DNA of 64,000 nucleotides from Alcanivorax nanhaiticus (GTDB lineage: Bacteria; Pseudomonadota; Gammaproteobacteria; Pseudomonadales; Alcanivoracaceae), in the NCBI RefSeq assembly GCF_000756665.1, contig NZ_ARXV01000003.1, forward strand, positions 62,001-126,000, in the 5' to 3' direction. Every line of letters starts with the position of its first letter. Positions within the stretch are counted from its first letter, which is position 1. This document shows positions 1 through 9,261 of this stretch, piece after piece. The position numbers and the translations under genes were made by a program. The notes under the pieces are model-generated. The model was not told where the DNA came from, searched no databases, and worked only from the letters and a program-made list of their open reading frames with translations.

Positions 1-977
1 TGCACGGCACCGTTGGTGGTGTTGCGGCGGAACAGCAGGTCGGACTGGCCGGCCAGGTCGCGGGCCTTGACGGTTTCCACGATCTCGCCCTTGTCGTCCA
101 TCAACTGCACCTTGGAGCCAGCGGTGATGTAGAGACCGGCTTCGATGGTGCAGCGATCGCCCAGCGGGATGCCGGTGCCGGCGTTGGCACCCAGCAGGCA
201 GCCTTCGCCGAGGGAGATGACCATGTTGCCGCCACCGGACAGAGTGCCCATGGTGGACGCGCCACCGCCGATGTCGGAGCCCTTGCCCACGAATACGCCG
301 GCAGAGATGCGGCCTTCGATCATGCCCGGACCTTCGGTGCCGGCGTTAAAGTTGATGAAGCCTTCGTGCATGATGGTGGTGCCTTCGCCTACGTAGGCAC
401 CCAGACGGACACGGGAGGTGTCGGCAATGCGCACGCCAGCCGGAACTACGTAATCGGTCATCTTCGGGAACTTGTCCACGCTATTCACGGACAGCACCTT
501 GCCGCTCAGGCGCGCCATCAGCTGACGCTCCTGCAGTTCTTCCAGATCTACCGCGCCTTCGTTGGTCCAGGCCACGTTGGGTAGCAGCGGGAAGATGCCT
601 GACAGGTTCACGCCATGGGGCTTCACAAGACGATGGGAGATCAGGTGCAGCTTCAGGTAGGCTTCTGGGGTAGAGGCGGGCTCGGCATCGGTTTCCAGCA
701 CGGTCAGTACCACCGGGCTGCCGGACTCCTGGAACGCTACCGCATAGCTGGCTTCATGCTCGAAGCCGGCTTCGCGCCATTCGCGGGCGATGTGCTGAAC
801 CTGACGGTGGGTCAGTTCGATGGCCGCGTTGCCACCTTCATAACCCAGTTCCTCACGGATGACTTCCACCAGCTTGTCGTCCGGATTGATGGCCGGATCC
901 GGATAATACACTTCCAGCCAGTTGTCGTTGCGGTTCTTGGTGCCGCAGCCCAGTGCGATGGCGAAATAGTTGCTCAT
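1..977 (-). CDS. dapD: 2,3,4,5-tetrahydropyridine-2,6-dicarboxylate N-succinyltransferase (partial)
   Basis: Succinyl-CoA-dependent acyltransferase of the succinylase branch of diaminopimelate/lysine synthesis; cytoplasmic trimer. The gene begins at an ATG on the minus strand at 977-975 (MSNYFAIALGCGTKNRND) and runs 325 codons to the window edge without a stop, so the 3' end is missing. The later part shows the isoleucine/valine/glycine-rich hexapeptide pattern of a left-handed beta-helix (for example VGKGSDIGGGAS, LGANAGTGIPLGDRC). The length seen fits the roughly 340-residue Pseudomonas-type DapD rather than the shorter 274-residue enterobacterial form. It lies downstream of dapC and yffB on the same strand, as in pseudomonads. 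Confidence 0.93.
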   Translation of the reverse strand, partial: MSNYFAIALGCGTKNRNDNWLEVYYPDPAINPDDKLVEVIREELGYEGGNAAIELTHRQVQHIAREWREAGFEHEASYAVAFQESGSPVVLTVLETDAEPASTPEAYLKLHLISHRLVKPHGVNLSGIFPLLPNVAWTNEGAVDLEELQERQLMARLSGKVLSVNSVDKFPKMTDYVVPAGVRIADTSRVRLGAYVGEGTTIMHEGFINFNAGTEGPGMIEGRISAGVFVGKGSDIGGGASTMGTLSGGGNMVISLGEGCLLGANAGTGIPLGDRCTIEAGLYITAGSKVQLMDDKGEIVETVKARDLAGQSDLLFRRNTTNGAV

Positions 978-1011
978 GAGGTCCTCTCTGTAAATCGGTT
1001 GCGCAGGGCGC

Positions 1012-1359
1012 TTATTTCAAAAGTGCTTGCCACTCGTCGGCCTTGAAACCGGCGGTGAGAATCTTGTCGTTCTGCAGAATCGGCCGCTTGATGATGGACG
1101 GATTATCCAGCGCCACGGTTACCGCCTTGTCGGCATCCATGGTGTCTTTGGTGTCATCATCCAGCTTGCGCCAGGTGGTGCCACGCTTGTTGATGACGGT
1201 TTCCCAGCCCAGCGCATCCAGCCATTGCTTCAGGGAAGCCTCTGGCACGCCTTCCTTCTTGTAATCATGGAAGTGATAGGCCACACCGTTTTCATCCAGC
1301 CATTTCATGGCTTTCTTCATGGTATCGCAGTTCTTGATACCGAAGATGGTCAGTTCCAT
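1012..1359 (-). CDS. yffB: ArsC/Spx-family thioredoxin-fold protein YffB
   Basis: Small protein of 115 residues with the arsenate-reductase-like fold. It starts TIFGIKNCDTMKKA, with a single cysteine at residue 11 and no CXXC pair, and contains the family block RGTTWRKLDDDT and a later IIKRPI segment. This matches the YffB subgroup rather than true arsenate reductase or Spx. I chose the ATG at 1359-1357 because an AAGGAAG ribosome site sits just upstream; a longer in-frame start at 1428 would run through a palindromic repeat and lacks support. Its place between dapC and dapD is conserved in pseudomonads. The physiological substrate is not settled; glutathione-linked reduction has been proposed for the family. 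Confidence 0.85.
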   Translation of the reverse strand: MELTIFGIKNCDTMKKAMKWLDENGVAYHFHDYKKEGVPEASLKQWLDALGWETVINKRGTTWRKLDDDTKDTMDADKAVTVALDNPSIIKRPILQNDKILTAGFKADEWQALLK

Positions 1360-1382
1360 GTTTCTTCCTTTCCAAACCTTTC

Positions 1383-1422
1383 CGTAGGAGCGTCGCTGTT
1401 GGCGCGATAACAGACGCCTACG
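1383..1422. repeat. REP-like extragenic palindrome
   Basis: Imperfect palindrome with end sequences CGTAGG at 1383-1388 and CCTACG at 1417-1422, an inner CTGTT/AACAG pair, and the GTAGGAGCG opening seen in Pseudomonas-type repetitive extragenic palindromes. It lies between the starts and ends of yffB and dapC and encodes nothing. Confidence 0.6.
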
Positions 1423-1425
1423 ATG

Positions 1426-1567
1426 CAAGTTTCAAGGCGCGGGATCTGTCAGTGGGAAGCCCTGTGCGCATCTCCGCGATTCACCAGTGGTTTGATCGCT
1501 GCATTGAGCGTTTCAGATCGCAAACTCGTCAGGGCGCGTTGCAACTTGAAACTTGTAACTTGCGACT
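1426..1567. repeat. Heptad repeat element with inverted arms (locus 1)
   Basis: The right arm is four exact 7-nt steps of consensus TGNNACT at 1540-1567 (TGCAACT, TGAAACT, TGTAACT, TGCGACT). The left arm CAAGTTTCAAG at 1426-1436 is its reverse complement. The element fills the gap between yffB and the dapC stop at 1570-1572. Confidence 0.65.
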
Positions 1568-1569
1568 TT

Positions 1570-2751
1570 CTATAACGTATCCAGCAACGCCTTGATGCGC
1601 TTGGCACCTTCAATACACTCTTCCAGCGGTGCCACCAGCGCCATACGAATCCGGTTCTGTCCGGGGTTCTTGCCGCCAACAGTGCGCGACAGATAGCGGC
1701 CTGGCAGGACAGTCACATTCTGTTCAGCTTGCAGGCGCTTGGCGAACTCTTCGTCGCTGATCGGCGTTTTCGGCCATAAATAGAAGCCGGCTGCCGGGGC
1801 GGATACCTTAAGGGGGCCGCCGAGAATGTCCAGCACCGCATCAAACTTTTCACGATACAGGGCGCGGTTGGCTTCAACGTGTGCCTCATCGTTCCAGGCG
1901 GCAATGCTGGCCAGCTGATGATGAATGGGCATGGCGCAGCCATGATAGGTGCGATAGCGCAGAAAGCGTTTCAGTACTTCGCTGTCTCCGGCGACAAATC
2001 CGGAGCGCAGACCCGGCAGGTTGGAGCGTTTGGACAAGGAATGGAACACCACGCAACGGCGATAATCATGGCGACCCATTTCCGCACAGGCTTCCAGCAG
2101 GCCTGCCGGCGGTTTGTCCCGGTAAATCTCCGAGTAACACTCGTCTGAGGCAATCACGAAATCATACTTGTCAGCCAGCTGGATCAGGGCCTTGAGCTGG
2201 GACTTGCTGAGGGTGGCGCCGGTGGGGTTGCCAGGCGTGCAGATAAACAACAGCTGGGTGCGAATCCAGGTGTCCTCGCTTACCGCATCGAAATCCGGTT
2301 GCAGGCCGGTGCTGTCGGTGCAGGGCAGGTACACGGGCTCACCGCCGGCCAACAGAGTGGCGCCTTCGTAGATCTGGTAGAAGGGGTTGGGCATCAGCAC
2401 CAAGGGTTGGCGCTGACGGTCAATCACCGCCTGGGTAAACGCAAACAGGGCCTCACGGGTGCCGTTAACCGGCAGTACCTGACTGCTGGCATCCATGCTT
2501 TGCAGGTGGAAACGGCGCGTCAACCACTGGCCGATCGCCTCGCTCAATTCGGGAATACCCGCAGTGGTTGGGTAATTGGACAGCCGTGCGGTGTTGTCCT
2601 TGATCACCTGCTGAACAAAATCCGGTGACGGGTGTTTGGGTTCGCCAATGGACAGGGCAATAGGCGACTTGTCAGAGGCTGGCAAGTCGCCGAACAGGGC
2701 TTTGAGTTTCTCAAACGGGTAGGGGTGCAGCCGTTCCAGATCTGGATTCAT
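1570..2751 (-). CDS. dapC: Succinyldiaminopimelate transaminase
   Basis: PLP-dependent aminotransferase (fold type I, class I/II) that converts N-succinyl-2-amino-6-ketopimelate to N-succinyl-diaminopimelate. The 393 residues are full length. The start MNPDLERLHPYPFEKLKALF is typical of proteobacterial DapC. Visible features are the substrate-loop CTPGNPTGA near residue 171, the cofactor-ring aspartate in ASDECYSE (D203) and the PLP lysine in SLSKRSNLPGLRSG (K241). It is three bases downstream of glnD and probably co-transcribed with map-glnD above and yffB-dapD below. Other class I aminotransferases are possible in principle, but the dap neighbours make DapC very likely. Confidence 0.92.
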   Translation of the reverse strand: MNPDLERLHPYPFEKLKALFGDLPASDKSPIALSIGEPKHPSPDFVQQVIKDNTARLSNYPTTAGIPELSEAIGQWLTRRFHLQSMDASSQVLPVNGTREALFAFTQAVIDRQRQPLVLMPNPFYQIYEGATLLAGGEPVYLPCTDSTGLQPDFDAVSEDTWIRTQLLFICTPGNPTGATLSKSQLKALIQLADKYDFVIASDECYSEIYRDKPPAGLLEACAEMGRHDYRRCVVFHSLSKRSNLPGLRSGFVAGDSEVLKRFLRYRTYHGCAMPIHHQLASIAAWNDEAHVEANRALYREKFDAVLDILGGPLKVSAPAAGFYLWPKTPISDEEFAKRLQAEQNVTVLPGRYLSRTVGGKNPGQNRIRMALVAPLEECIEGAKRIKALLDTL

Positions 2752-2754
2752 GGG

Positions 2755-5427
2755 TTAGTTGTTTCCGTTGTTCTTGTCGTCGAGTTCGCGGGTGAGAGTT
2801 TCTTGTAGCTCCTGGCACAGGGCAGGGTCAGAAACCGGTTCTCCGTCGAGGTCGGTAATGAAGAAGACGTCTTCCGCGCGTTCGCCCAGAGTGGCAATGC
2901 GGGCATTCTGTACCAGCAATTCGAAGCGCATAAAGATACGGCCGATATGCGCCAGTAGGCCCGGCCGATCCAGCGTCTGGATGTCCACGGCGGTACGGTC
3001 ATTGACGATATCGTTGCTAATCACCACCTGGGTGGGGACATCAAAATGCTTGTTGCGGCGGGGCATGCGACGGCTCACCGTGGTGGAGAACCGGTCCGGG
3101 TGTTTGAGGGTCTCGGTCAGCGTTTTGCGGATCTGCTCGATACGTGCCCAGTCGTCACCAATCGGGGTGCCCTGTTCATCCAGCACGATGTAGGTATCCA
3201 GGCTGAAACCATCCACACTGGTGATAATGCGGGCATCCATGATGGTCAGCCCAAGGGTGTCGAGGGCATTCACCGTGGCGCTGAACAAGTTGCGAGTGTC
3301 CGGGGTGTAGATAAAGATCTGCGAGCCGCCGGCAATGGAGGTCTGGCTGGTTTCGCCAATCAGCACCAGCGGATCATTGGGGTTTTCACGATCCAGCATG
3401 GCTTCGGTATGCCAGGCAATGTCACGCGGGGTCTCCCGCAGGAAGTATTCATCGCCGATATTGGCCCACAGCGCTTCGATTTTGGCGGCATCGTGATCCT
3501 GGCCAGTGAGCAGCTTCAGAGCGGATTCCCGGGTTTCGTCGATCCAGTCTTGTTTGTCCACCGGATTGTTGAGGCCACGGCGCAGGGCTCGCTTGGTCTC
3601 GGTGTAAAGCTGACGCAGCAGGGAGGCTCGCCAGGAGTTCCACAGAGTAGGGTTGGTGGCATTGATGTCAGCCACGGTCAGCACATACAGATAATCGAGG
3701 TGTACCAGATCGCCTACCTTGCGGGCAAACTCGTAAACCACATCAGGATCGGAGATGTCTTTGCGTTGGGCGGTGACACTCATTACCAGGTGATTTTTCA
3801 CCAGCCAGGCCACCAGCTTGCCATCCCAGGCGCTAAGGCCATGTCGCTGGCAGAAATTGAGCGCGTCCACTTCGCCGAGGGCCGAGTGGTCGCCGCCACG
3901 CCCTTTGGCGATGTCGTGGTAAAGCCCGGCGGTGTAGAGCAGTTCGGGCTTGGGCAGGCGATAGAACACTTCGGTGGCCAGCGGGTATTCGTCGCGCATG
4001 TCTTCATAGCGCAGCCGGCGCATGTGCTTGATCACCAGCAGGGTGTGAGCGTCCACGGTATAAATGTGGAACAGGTCGTACTGCATCATGCCGATGATGG
4101 CACCGAATTCCGGCAGGTAACGGCCGAGAATGCTGTAGCGTTTCATGCGCCGGAGCTGGGTGAATAGCGCATTGGGGCTGCGCAGCAGCTGCATGAACAG
4201 GGCGGTATTCTTGGGATCAGCCCGGAAGGCATCATCAATCTGGCGGCGGTTGTAAATCAGCGCGCGAATGGTGGTGGCGCGGATGCCCTTGAGGTCCGGG
4301 TTCTGGGCCATCAGCACGAAGGTTTCCAGCAGGGCAGAGGGGTGCTCGCTGAAGACCTCGGGATGGGTGATTTCCAGATATTCGTTGCGGACCTGGAAAC
4401 GGCGATTCAATGGCCGTACCTGTTCCGGCTCATCGCTGCGCAGGATGGCTTCATCAAATAGCTGTAACAGCATTTCATTGAGTACGGACATTGCCAGGGC
4501 GACCCGGTAGAAGCCCTTCATGAAGACTTCTACCGCCAGATTGGCGCTGGAATCTTCGTGGCCCAGCCGTGAGGCCAGCTGGCGTTGGTGATCAAACAGC
4601 AGGCGGTTTTCATTGCGGCCGGTCAGGGTATGAAGTTGCCAGCGTACCTCCCACAGGTAATCCAGGCACTTGCGCAGCACCGAGTATTCTTCCTTGGTGA
4701 GAAACCCCACATCCACCAGTGATTCCAGGCTGTCGGCATTGAAATGGCGCTTGGCGACCCAGGCGATCATCTGTACATCACGCAAGCCGCCTGGCGCATT
4801 CTTGAGGTCGGGTTCCAGGTTGTACTCGGTGTCATTAAAGCGTTTGTGGCGGCCTACCTGTTCTTCCCATTTGGCAGCAAAGAACGCTGCGGAGTCCCAC
4901 ATCTGCTCAGGGCCGGTACGTTCTTCCAGTCTGATCCGAAGTCCATCATCTCCCGCCAGGGTGCGGGCTTCCATGATGTTGGTGGCAACGGTGATGTCTT
5001 CCCGTGCCAGATCAACACATTCGTCAAGGGTGCGAACCGCATGGCCGATCTCAAGGCCGATATCCCACAAAAAGGCCACAAAGCGCTCAAGCCGATCAAA
5101 AACGCTGGCATCGCTGTTATCAGCCAGCAACATCAGCAGATCCACATCGGAGCAGGGATGCAGTTCACCGCGTCCATAGCCTCCCACCGCGACCAACGCG
5201 GTGTCGGCCTGGTCGGCCAGGCCAAACAGGCTCCAGGCCGCGATCATGACCTGATCTACCAGGGCGGCACGGGCATGGACCAGATCAGTGATGTCGGTGC
5301 TTTCGAATGCCTGGTTCAGGCGCTGCTGGCCTTGCTCCAGGTACTGGCGGGCATACTGGCCGGGCTGAGGGCTCTCCTGCATGGCATCGAGGAGGGCTTG
5401 CTGGGTAAGCACGGGGGTGAGCTGCAT
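2755..5427 (-). CDS. glnD: Bifunctional [protein-PII] uridylyltransferase/uridylyl-removing enzyme
   Basis: Senses glutamine and adds or removes UMP on PII proteins (GlnB/GlnK), controlling nitrogen assimilation. The 890 residues match the family length. In order: nucleotidyltransferase domain with GGYGRGEL and the metal aspartates of SDVDLLML (D94, D96), a helical region, an HD hydrolase domain with LYHDIAKGRGGDHS (H504, D505), and two C-terminal ACT domains (about residues 700-780 and 815-890; the second carries DRPGLLAHIG). It sits between map and dapC on the minus strand, the Pseudomonas-type arrangement. Confidence 0.97.
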   Translation of the reverse strand: MQLTPVLTQQALLDAMQESPQPGQYARQYLEQGQQRLNQAFESTDITDLVHARAALVDQVMIAAWSLFGLADQADTALVAVGGYGRGELHPCSDVDLLMLLADNSDASVFDRLERFVAFLWDIGLEIGHAVRTLDECVDLAREDITVATNIMEARTLAGDDGLRIRLEERTGPEQMWDSAAFFAAKWEEQVGRHKRFNDTEYNLEPDLKNAPGGLRDVQMIAWVAKRHFNADSLESLVDVGFLTKEEYSVLRKCLDYLWEVRWQLHTLTGRNENRLLFDHQRQLASRLGHEDSSANLAVEVFMKGFYRVALAMSVLNEMLLQLFDEAILRSDEPEQVRPLNRRFQVRNEYLEITHPEVFSEHPSALLETFVLMAQNPDLKGIRATTIRALIYNRRQIDDAFRADPKNTALFMQLLRSPNALFTQLRRMKRYSILGRYLPEFGAIIGMMQYDLFHIYTVDAHTLLVIKHMRRLRYEDMRDEYPLATEVFYRLPKPELLYTAGLYHDIAKGRGGDHSALGEVDALNFCQRHGLSAWDGKLVAWLVKNHLVMSVTAQRKDISDPDVVYEFARKVGDLVHLDYLYVLTVADINATNPTLWNSWRASLLRQLYTETKRALRRGLNNPVDKQDWIDETRESALKLLTGQDHDAAKIEALWANIGDEYFLRETPRDIAWHTEAMLDRENPNDPLVLIGETSQTSIAGGSQIFIYTPDTRNLFSATVNALDTLGLTIMDARIITSVDGFSLDTYIVLDEQGTPIGDDWARIEQIRKTLTETLKHPDRFSTTVSRRMPRRNKHFDVPTQVVISNDIVNDRTAVDIQTLDRPGLLAHIGRIFMRFELLVQNARIATLGERAEDVFFITDLDGEPVSDPALCQELQETLTRELDDKNNGNN

Positions 5428-5508
5428 TATGATCCTGTGGCGGTAAGGCTGATGAACAGCGGGCGTCCAGCCTCATGCAGGACGCGCGCCAGCCATCGGC
5501 AGAAAGTA

Positions 5509-6285
5509 TCAGTACAGGTCGTTTTCTTCGTTGCGTGCGGTCAGCACTTCATAGCCATCGGCAGTGACAGCGATGGTGTGCTCCCACTGGGCGGACAGCT
5601 TGCGATCCTTGGTCACCACGGTCCAGCCGTCAGGAAGCAGCTTGTTGGCAGCCTTGCCGGCGTTGATCATTGGTTCGATGGTGAACACCATGCCTTCCTG
5701 CAATTCCAGACCGGTATCAGGTTTGCCGTAATGCAATACCTGGGGCTCTTCATGAAAGCCCTCGCCGATGCCGTGGCCACAATATTCGCGAACTACGGAG
5801 AAGCGTTCGCCTTCAGCCATCTTCTGGATACGGTGGCCGATGTCGCCCAGCTTGACCCCGGGTTTCACCATTTTGATGCCTGCCATCATGCATTCACGGG
5901 TGGTTTCCACCAGTCGCTTGGCCAGCACTGAGGGTTCACCCACAAAGAACATCTTGGAAGTGTCACCGTGCCAGCCGTCCTTGATAACGGTGACATCGAT
6001 ATTGACGATATCGCCTTTTTTCAATGCCTTGCTGTCAGAGGGAATGCCGTGGCAGACCACATGATTGACTGAGGTGCAGATAGACTTGGGAAATCCACGG
6101 TAGCCCAGGCAGGCCGGAATGGCATGTTGCCGATTGACGATATGATCGTGACAGATCCGATCCAGCTCCTCGGTGGTGACCCCGGGCTTGACGTACTCGC
6201 CGATCATTTCGAGGACTTCGGCGGCCAGTTTGCCGGCCTCGCGCATTTTGGCGATCTGTTCGGGGGTCTTGATGACGGCATTCAT
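5509..6285 (-). CDS. map: Methionine aminopeptidase type I
   Basis: Removes the initiator methionine from nascent proteins; cytoplasmic dimetal enzyme. The 258-residue reading starts MNAVIKTPEQIAKMREAGK at 6285-6283; an in-frame extension upstream is not conserved and would cross the promoter region. The five metal ligands are visible in context: VNIDVTV and HGDTSKM aspartates, the histidine of GHGIGEGFHEEP, the glutamate of TIEPMI and a C-terminal glutamate near WEHTIAV. The substrate histidine lies in HGIPS. Map is divergent from rpsB, a widely conserved pairing, and heads the glnD-dapC-yffB-dapD run. Confidence 0.96.
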   Translation of the reverse strand: MNAVIKTPEQIAKMREAGKLAAEVLEMIGEYVKPGVTTEELDRICHDHIVNRQHAIPACLGYRGFPKSICTSVNHVVCHGIPSDSKALKKGDIVNIDVTVIKDGWHGDTSKMFFVGEPSVLAKRLVETTRECMMAGIKMVKPGVKLGDIGHRIQKMAEGERFSVVREYCGHGIGEGFHEEPQVLHYGKPDTGLELQEGMVFTIEPMINAGKAANKLLPDGWTVVTKDRKLSAQWEHTIAVTADGYEVLTARNEENDLY

Positions 6286-6367
6286 GAGATTCGAGGAAAC
6301 TCCTGCTATTTCAGTGAGTTGGCTGTTTAGTGTGCCGAGACAAAACAGTAAAAATGGCAGCTTTTCG

Positions 6368-6396
6368 TTGCCTGAGGCGGGGTGCTGTGGTATAAA
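6368..6396 (+). promoter_or_regulatory. Sigma-70 promoter of rpsB-tsf
   Basis: TTGCCT at 6368-6373, a 17-nt spacer and TATAAA at 6391-6396. The following GCGCGCGC is the GC-rich discriminator typical of stringently controlled ribosomal promoters. It leaves a leader of roughly 180 nt before rpsB. Confidence 0.75.
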
Positions 6397-6528
6397 GCGC
6401 GCGCTTTCCCGCTCTCGGTCTGCTCTGCGGCAATGGTGCTGCATTGTAACCGTCGAAGCAGGGGAAGGAAATCACACATGCCCCGTCACATAACCCTGGG
6501 TGCCTTTACTCCTTATATAAGGTGGTAC

Positions 6529-6564
6529 GGGTTGGGCTTATGCGGGGGCGTGGAGGCCTAACCC
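6529..6564 (+). promoter_or_regulatory. Leader hairpin upstream of rpsB (possible S2 autoregulatory site)
   Basis: GGGTTGGGC at 6529-6537 pairs with GCCTAACCC at 6556-6564 (nine pairs, one G-U), ending four bases before the GTGGAG ribosome site of rpsB. Feedback of S2 on the rpsB leader is known in gammaproteobacteria; assigning this hairpin to it is inference. Confidence 0.55.
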
Positions 6565-6581
6565 AAAGTGGAGTAAAACCA

Positions 6582-7340
6582 ATGTCTAGCGTAACTATGC
6601 GCGATATGCTGAAGGCCGGCGTGCACTTCGGCCACCAGACCCGTTACTGGAACCCGAAGATGAACACCTACATCTTTGGCGCCCGTAACAAGATTCACAT
6701 CATCAACCTGGAAAAGACCCTGCCTCTGTTCAATGACGCCATGGCGTTCCTGAACAAGCTGGCTGCCAGCAACAACAAGATTCTGTTCGTGGGCACCAAG
6801 CGCGCCGCTCAGAAGGCTGTTCGTGATGAAGCCATGCGTGCAGGCATGCCCTACGTTGATCACCGTTGGTTGGGCGGTATGCTCACCAACTGGAAAACCA
6901 TCCGTCAGTCCATCAAGCGGTTCCGTGACCTGGAAGCTCAATCCCAGGACGGTACCTTCGACAAGCTGACCAAAAAAGAAGCGCTGATGCGCAAGCGTGA
7001 GATGGAGAAGCTTGAGCGCTCCATCGGCGGTATCAAGGACATGGGCGGTTTGCCTGATGCCCTGTTCGTGATCGATGTGGATCACGAAGACATCGCGCTG
7101 CAGGAAGCCCGCAAGCTGGGCATCCCGGTTGTAGCCGTTGTTGATACCAACTCCAACCCGGACGGCGTTGATTACGTGATCCCGGGTAACGACGACGCGA
7201 TCCGCGCTATCCAGCTGTACGTGAAAGCGGCAGCCGACACCATTCTGGAAGGCAAGCAGTATGCTCAGAACCAGACCGGTGGTGAGAGTGAATTCGTCGA
7301 GGTAGAAGGCGAAGCTGAAGGCGAGAGCGCCGAAGGCTGA
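6582..7340 (+). CDS. rpsB: Small ribosomal subunit protein S2
   Basis: Component of the 30S subunit, needed for S1 binding. The 252-residue protein starts [19 protein letters not shown] at 6582, with GTGGAG at 6568-6573; the upstream in-frame extension runs through the leader hairpin and is rejected. Family blocks include [37 protein letters not shown] and PDALFVIDV. The C-terminus is unusually acidic ([16 protein letters not shown]). It is followed by tsf after a stable hairpin, the standard rpsB-tsf operon. Confidence 0.98.
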   Translation: MSSVTMRDMLKAGVHFGHQTRYWNPKMNTYIFGARNKIHIINLEKTLPLFNDAMAFLNKLAASNNKILFVGTKRAAQKAVRDEAMRAGMPYVDHRWLGGMLTNWKTIRQSIKRFRDLEAQSQDGTFDKLTKKEALMRKREMEKLERSIGGIKDMGGLPDALFVIDVDHEDIALQEARKLGIPVVAVVDTNSNPDGVDYVIPGNDDAIRAIQLYVKAAADTILEGKQYAQNQTGGESEFVEVEGEAEGESAEG

Positions 7341-7346
7341 TCTGCT

Positions 7347-7368
7347 CGGGCAGGCGCAAGCCTGCCCG
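7347..7368 (+). terminator. rpsB-tsf intercistronic hairpin
   Basis: A perfect nine-pair stem, CGGGCAGGC with GCCTGCCCG, closes a GCAA tetraloop (7356-7359). No T-run follows, so it is more likely an attenuating or mRNA-stabilising hairpin than a full terminator. Different S2 and EF-Ts levels from one operon would fit this. Confidence 0.55.
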
Positions 7369-7402
7369 TGTTACCGAAACCAACCGTTTTGAGAGGATAA
7401 TC

Positions 7403-8281
7403 ATGGCTGCTGTAACTGCTGCAATGGTTAAGGAACTTCGCGAGCGTACCGGTCTTGGCATGATGGAATGCAAGAAGGCGCTGGTGGAAGCCGATGGTGA
7501 TATCGAACTGGCCATCGACGAAATGCGTAAGTCCGGTCAGGCCAAAGCGGCCAAGAAAGCCGGTCGTACTGCTGCTGAAGGTGCTGCGGTTGTTGCTACC
7601 AATGGCGACAACACTGTTGCCGTTATGGTTGAAATCAACTCCGAAACCGATTTCGTAGCCCGTGACGACAACTTCCTCGGCTTCGCTGACAAAGTCGCTG
7701 CTGCTGCTCTGGCTGCCGGTGAAACCGATGCTGCCAAGATCGCCGAACTGAAACTGGAAGACGGTTCTACCGTTGAAGAAGCGCGTCAGGCGCTGGTTCA
7801 GAAAATCGGTGAGAATATCCAGATCCGTCGTGCTGCCAAGCTGGAAGCCGAAGGTGCCATCGGTGCTTACGTTCACGGTGGCAAGATCGGTGTGCTGGTC
7901 GCCCTGAAAGGCGGCGATGCCGAGCTGGGTAAAGACGTGGCCATGCACGTGGCTGCTGTTAACCCGATGGTGGTTAGCGGTGACCAGGTTCCGGCTGAAG
8001 TTCTGGAAAAAGAGAAAGAAATCATCCGCGCCCAGCCTGATATGGAAGGCAAGCCGGCTGAGATCGTTGAGAAAATGCTCGGCGGTCGTATCAACAAGTT
8101 CCTGAAGGAAGTGAGCCTGCTGGATCAGCCCTTCGTGAAGGATCCCAATACTACTGTCGGTGCCCTGGTTAAGGCTGCCGGTGCTGAGATCGTCGCTTTC
8201 GAGCGTCTGGTTGTTGGCGAAGGTATTGAGAAAGAAGAAGTCGACTTCGCTGCTGAGGTTCAAGCTGCGGCGAAAGGCTAA
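7403..8281 (+). CDS. tsf: Translation elongation factor Ts
   Basis: Guanine-nucleotide exchange factor for EF-Tu. The 292 residues are the normal length. The N-terminal UBA-like module carries the family signature [16 protein letters not shown], and the core has the TDFVARD segment that contacts EF-Tu. A GAGAGG ribosome site precedes the ATG. The codon use is that of a highly expressed gene. A strong terminator follows directly. Confidence 0.98.
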   Translation: MAAVTAAMVKELRERTGLGMMECKKALVEADGDIELAIDEMRKSGQAKAAKKAGRTAAEGAAVVATNGDNTVAVMVEINSETDFVARDDNFLGFADKVAAAALAAGETDAAKIAELKLEDGSTVEEARQALVQKIGENIQIRRAAKLEAEGAIGAYVHGGKIGVLVALKGGDAELGKDVAMHVAAVNPMVVSGDQVPAEVLEKEKEIIRAQPDMEGKPAEIVEKMLGGRINKFLKEVSLLDQPFVKDPNTTVGALVKAAGAEIVAFERLVVGEGIEKEEVDFAAEVQAAAKG

Positions 8282-8306
8282 GGCTGCCTGTCGATGAGAA
8301 AAGAGC

Positions 8307-8338
8307 GCCTTGCTGGCCTGCCAGCAGGGCGTTTTTTT
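8307..8338 (+). terminator. Rho-independent terminator of rpsB-tsf
   Basis: GCCTTGCTGG and CCAGCAGGGC form a ten-position stem with a CCTG loop, followed by GTTTTTTT at 8331-8338. Confidence 0.85.
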
Positions 8339-8380
8339 CGCCTGTCAGCCGCGTGCGGGCTGGCGAAAAGAGGAAAGTGC

Positions 8381-8408
8381 TTGCAACCATCGTGCTTGGC
8401 GGTACTGT
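8381..8408 (+). promoter_or_regulatory. Candidate promoter of the pyrH-frr-uppS run
   Basis: TTGCAA at 8381-8386, a 16-nt spacer and TACTGT at 8403-8408. It lies between the tsf terminator and pyrH, where a new promoter is expected. Confidence 0.5.
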
Positions 8409-8492
8409 GAACAGGCCCCGGCAGGATGTGCAAACCGGAAACGGCAACCAACTGAATAATGGCGGGTATTCATGAGTGGCGGAGACTTGGAC

Positions 8493-9230
8493 ATGCCAAC
8501 GAACAAGGAGCGCTCGCCGCGCTATAACCGTATTCTGCTCAAGCTGAGCGGTGAGGCGTTGGCAGGTGACGAAGGATTTGGTATCGACCCCAAGGTATTG
8601 GACGCGATTTCCCTGGAAATCGGTCAGCTGGTCGGTATTGGTGTGCAGGTTGGCCTGGTGGTTGGCGGCGGAAACCTGTTCCGCGGCGCAGCCCTGCAGA
8701 GCGCAGGTCTGGACCGGGTGGCGGGTGATCACATGGGTATGCTGGCGACCGTGATGAACGGTCTGGCTTTGCGTGATGCGCTGGAGCGTTCCAACATCCG
8801 TACCCGTTTGATGTCTGCGATTCCCATGAGTGGCGTGGTGGAGCACTATGATCACCGTAATGCCAATCGTCACCTCAAGAATGGTGAAGTGGTGATTTTC
8901 TGTGCGGGAACCGGTAACCCGTTTTTCACTACAGACTCAGCAGCATGTTTGCGTGGTATCGAAATCAATGCGGACGTGGTGTTGAAGGCCACCAAGGTGG
9001 ACGGCGTGTACAATGATGATCCGGAAAAGAACCCGGATGCAGTCAAGTATGACACCTTGACCTACGACGAAGTGCTGGATAAAAAACTGGGCGTGATGGA
9101 CCTGACGGCAATTTGCCTGGTGCGCGATCACAACATGCCCTTGCGTGTATTTGATATGAACAAGAAGGGTGCGCTGCTCAACCTTATGCTGGGCGGTAAT
9201 GAAGGCACCCTGGTAGAGGCTGCGCAGTAA
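8493..9230 (+). CDS. pyrH: UMP kinase
   Basis: Phosphorylates UMP to UDP; a hexameric amino-acid-kinase-fold enzyme regulated by GTP and UTP. The conserved blocks are [47 protein letters not shown] and [11 protein letters not shown] chose the ATG at 8493 (245 residues) because GGAG at 8481-8484 is eight bases away; an in-frame ATG at 8472 would add seven residues. It is the first gene of the pyrH-frr-uppS-cdsA-dxr-rseP-bamA run. Confidence 0.96.
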   Translation: MPTNKERSPRYNRILLKLSGEALAGDEGFGIDPKVLDAISLEIGQLVGIGVQVGLVVGGGNLFRGAALQSAGLDRVAGDHMGMLATVMNGLALRDALERSNIRTRLMSAIPMSGVVEHYDHRNANRHLKNGEVVIFCAGTGNPFFTTDSAACLRGIEINADVVLKATKVDGVYNDDPEKNPDAVKYDTLTYDEVLDKKLGVMDLTAICLVRDHNMPLRVFDMNKKGALLNLMLGGNEGTLVEAAQ

Positions 9231-9261
9231 GCGCACCCGAAAAGATGGTGAGGAAATACCG

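Noticed and set aside
3046..4167. Plus-strand frame of 373 codons opposite glnD
   Set aside because: Shadow of glnD; no recognisable domain and no ribosome site. The same applies to the large antisense frames at 12080-13339, 14299-15423, 21408-22769, 22803-23927, 30307-31407 and 32242-33381.
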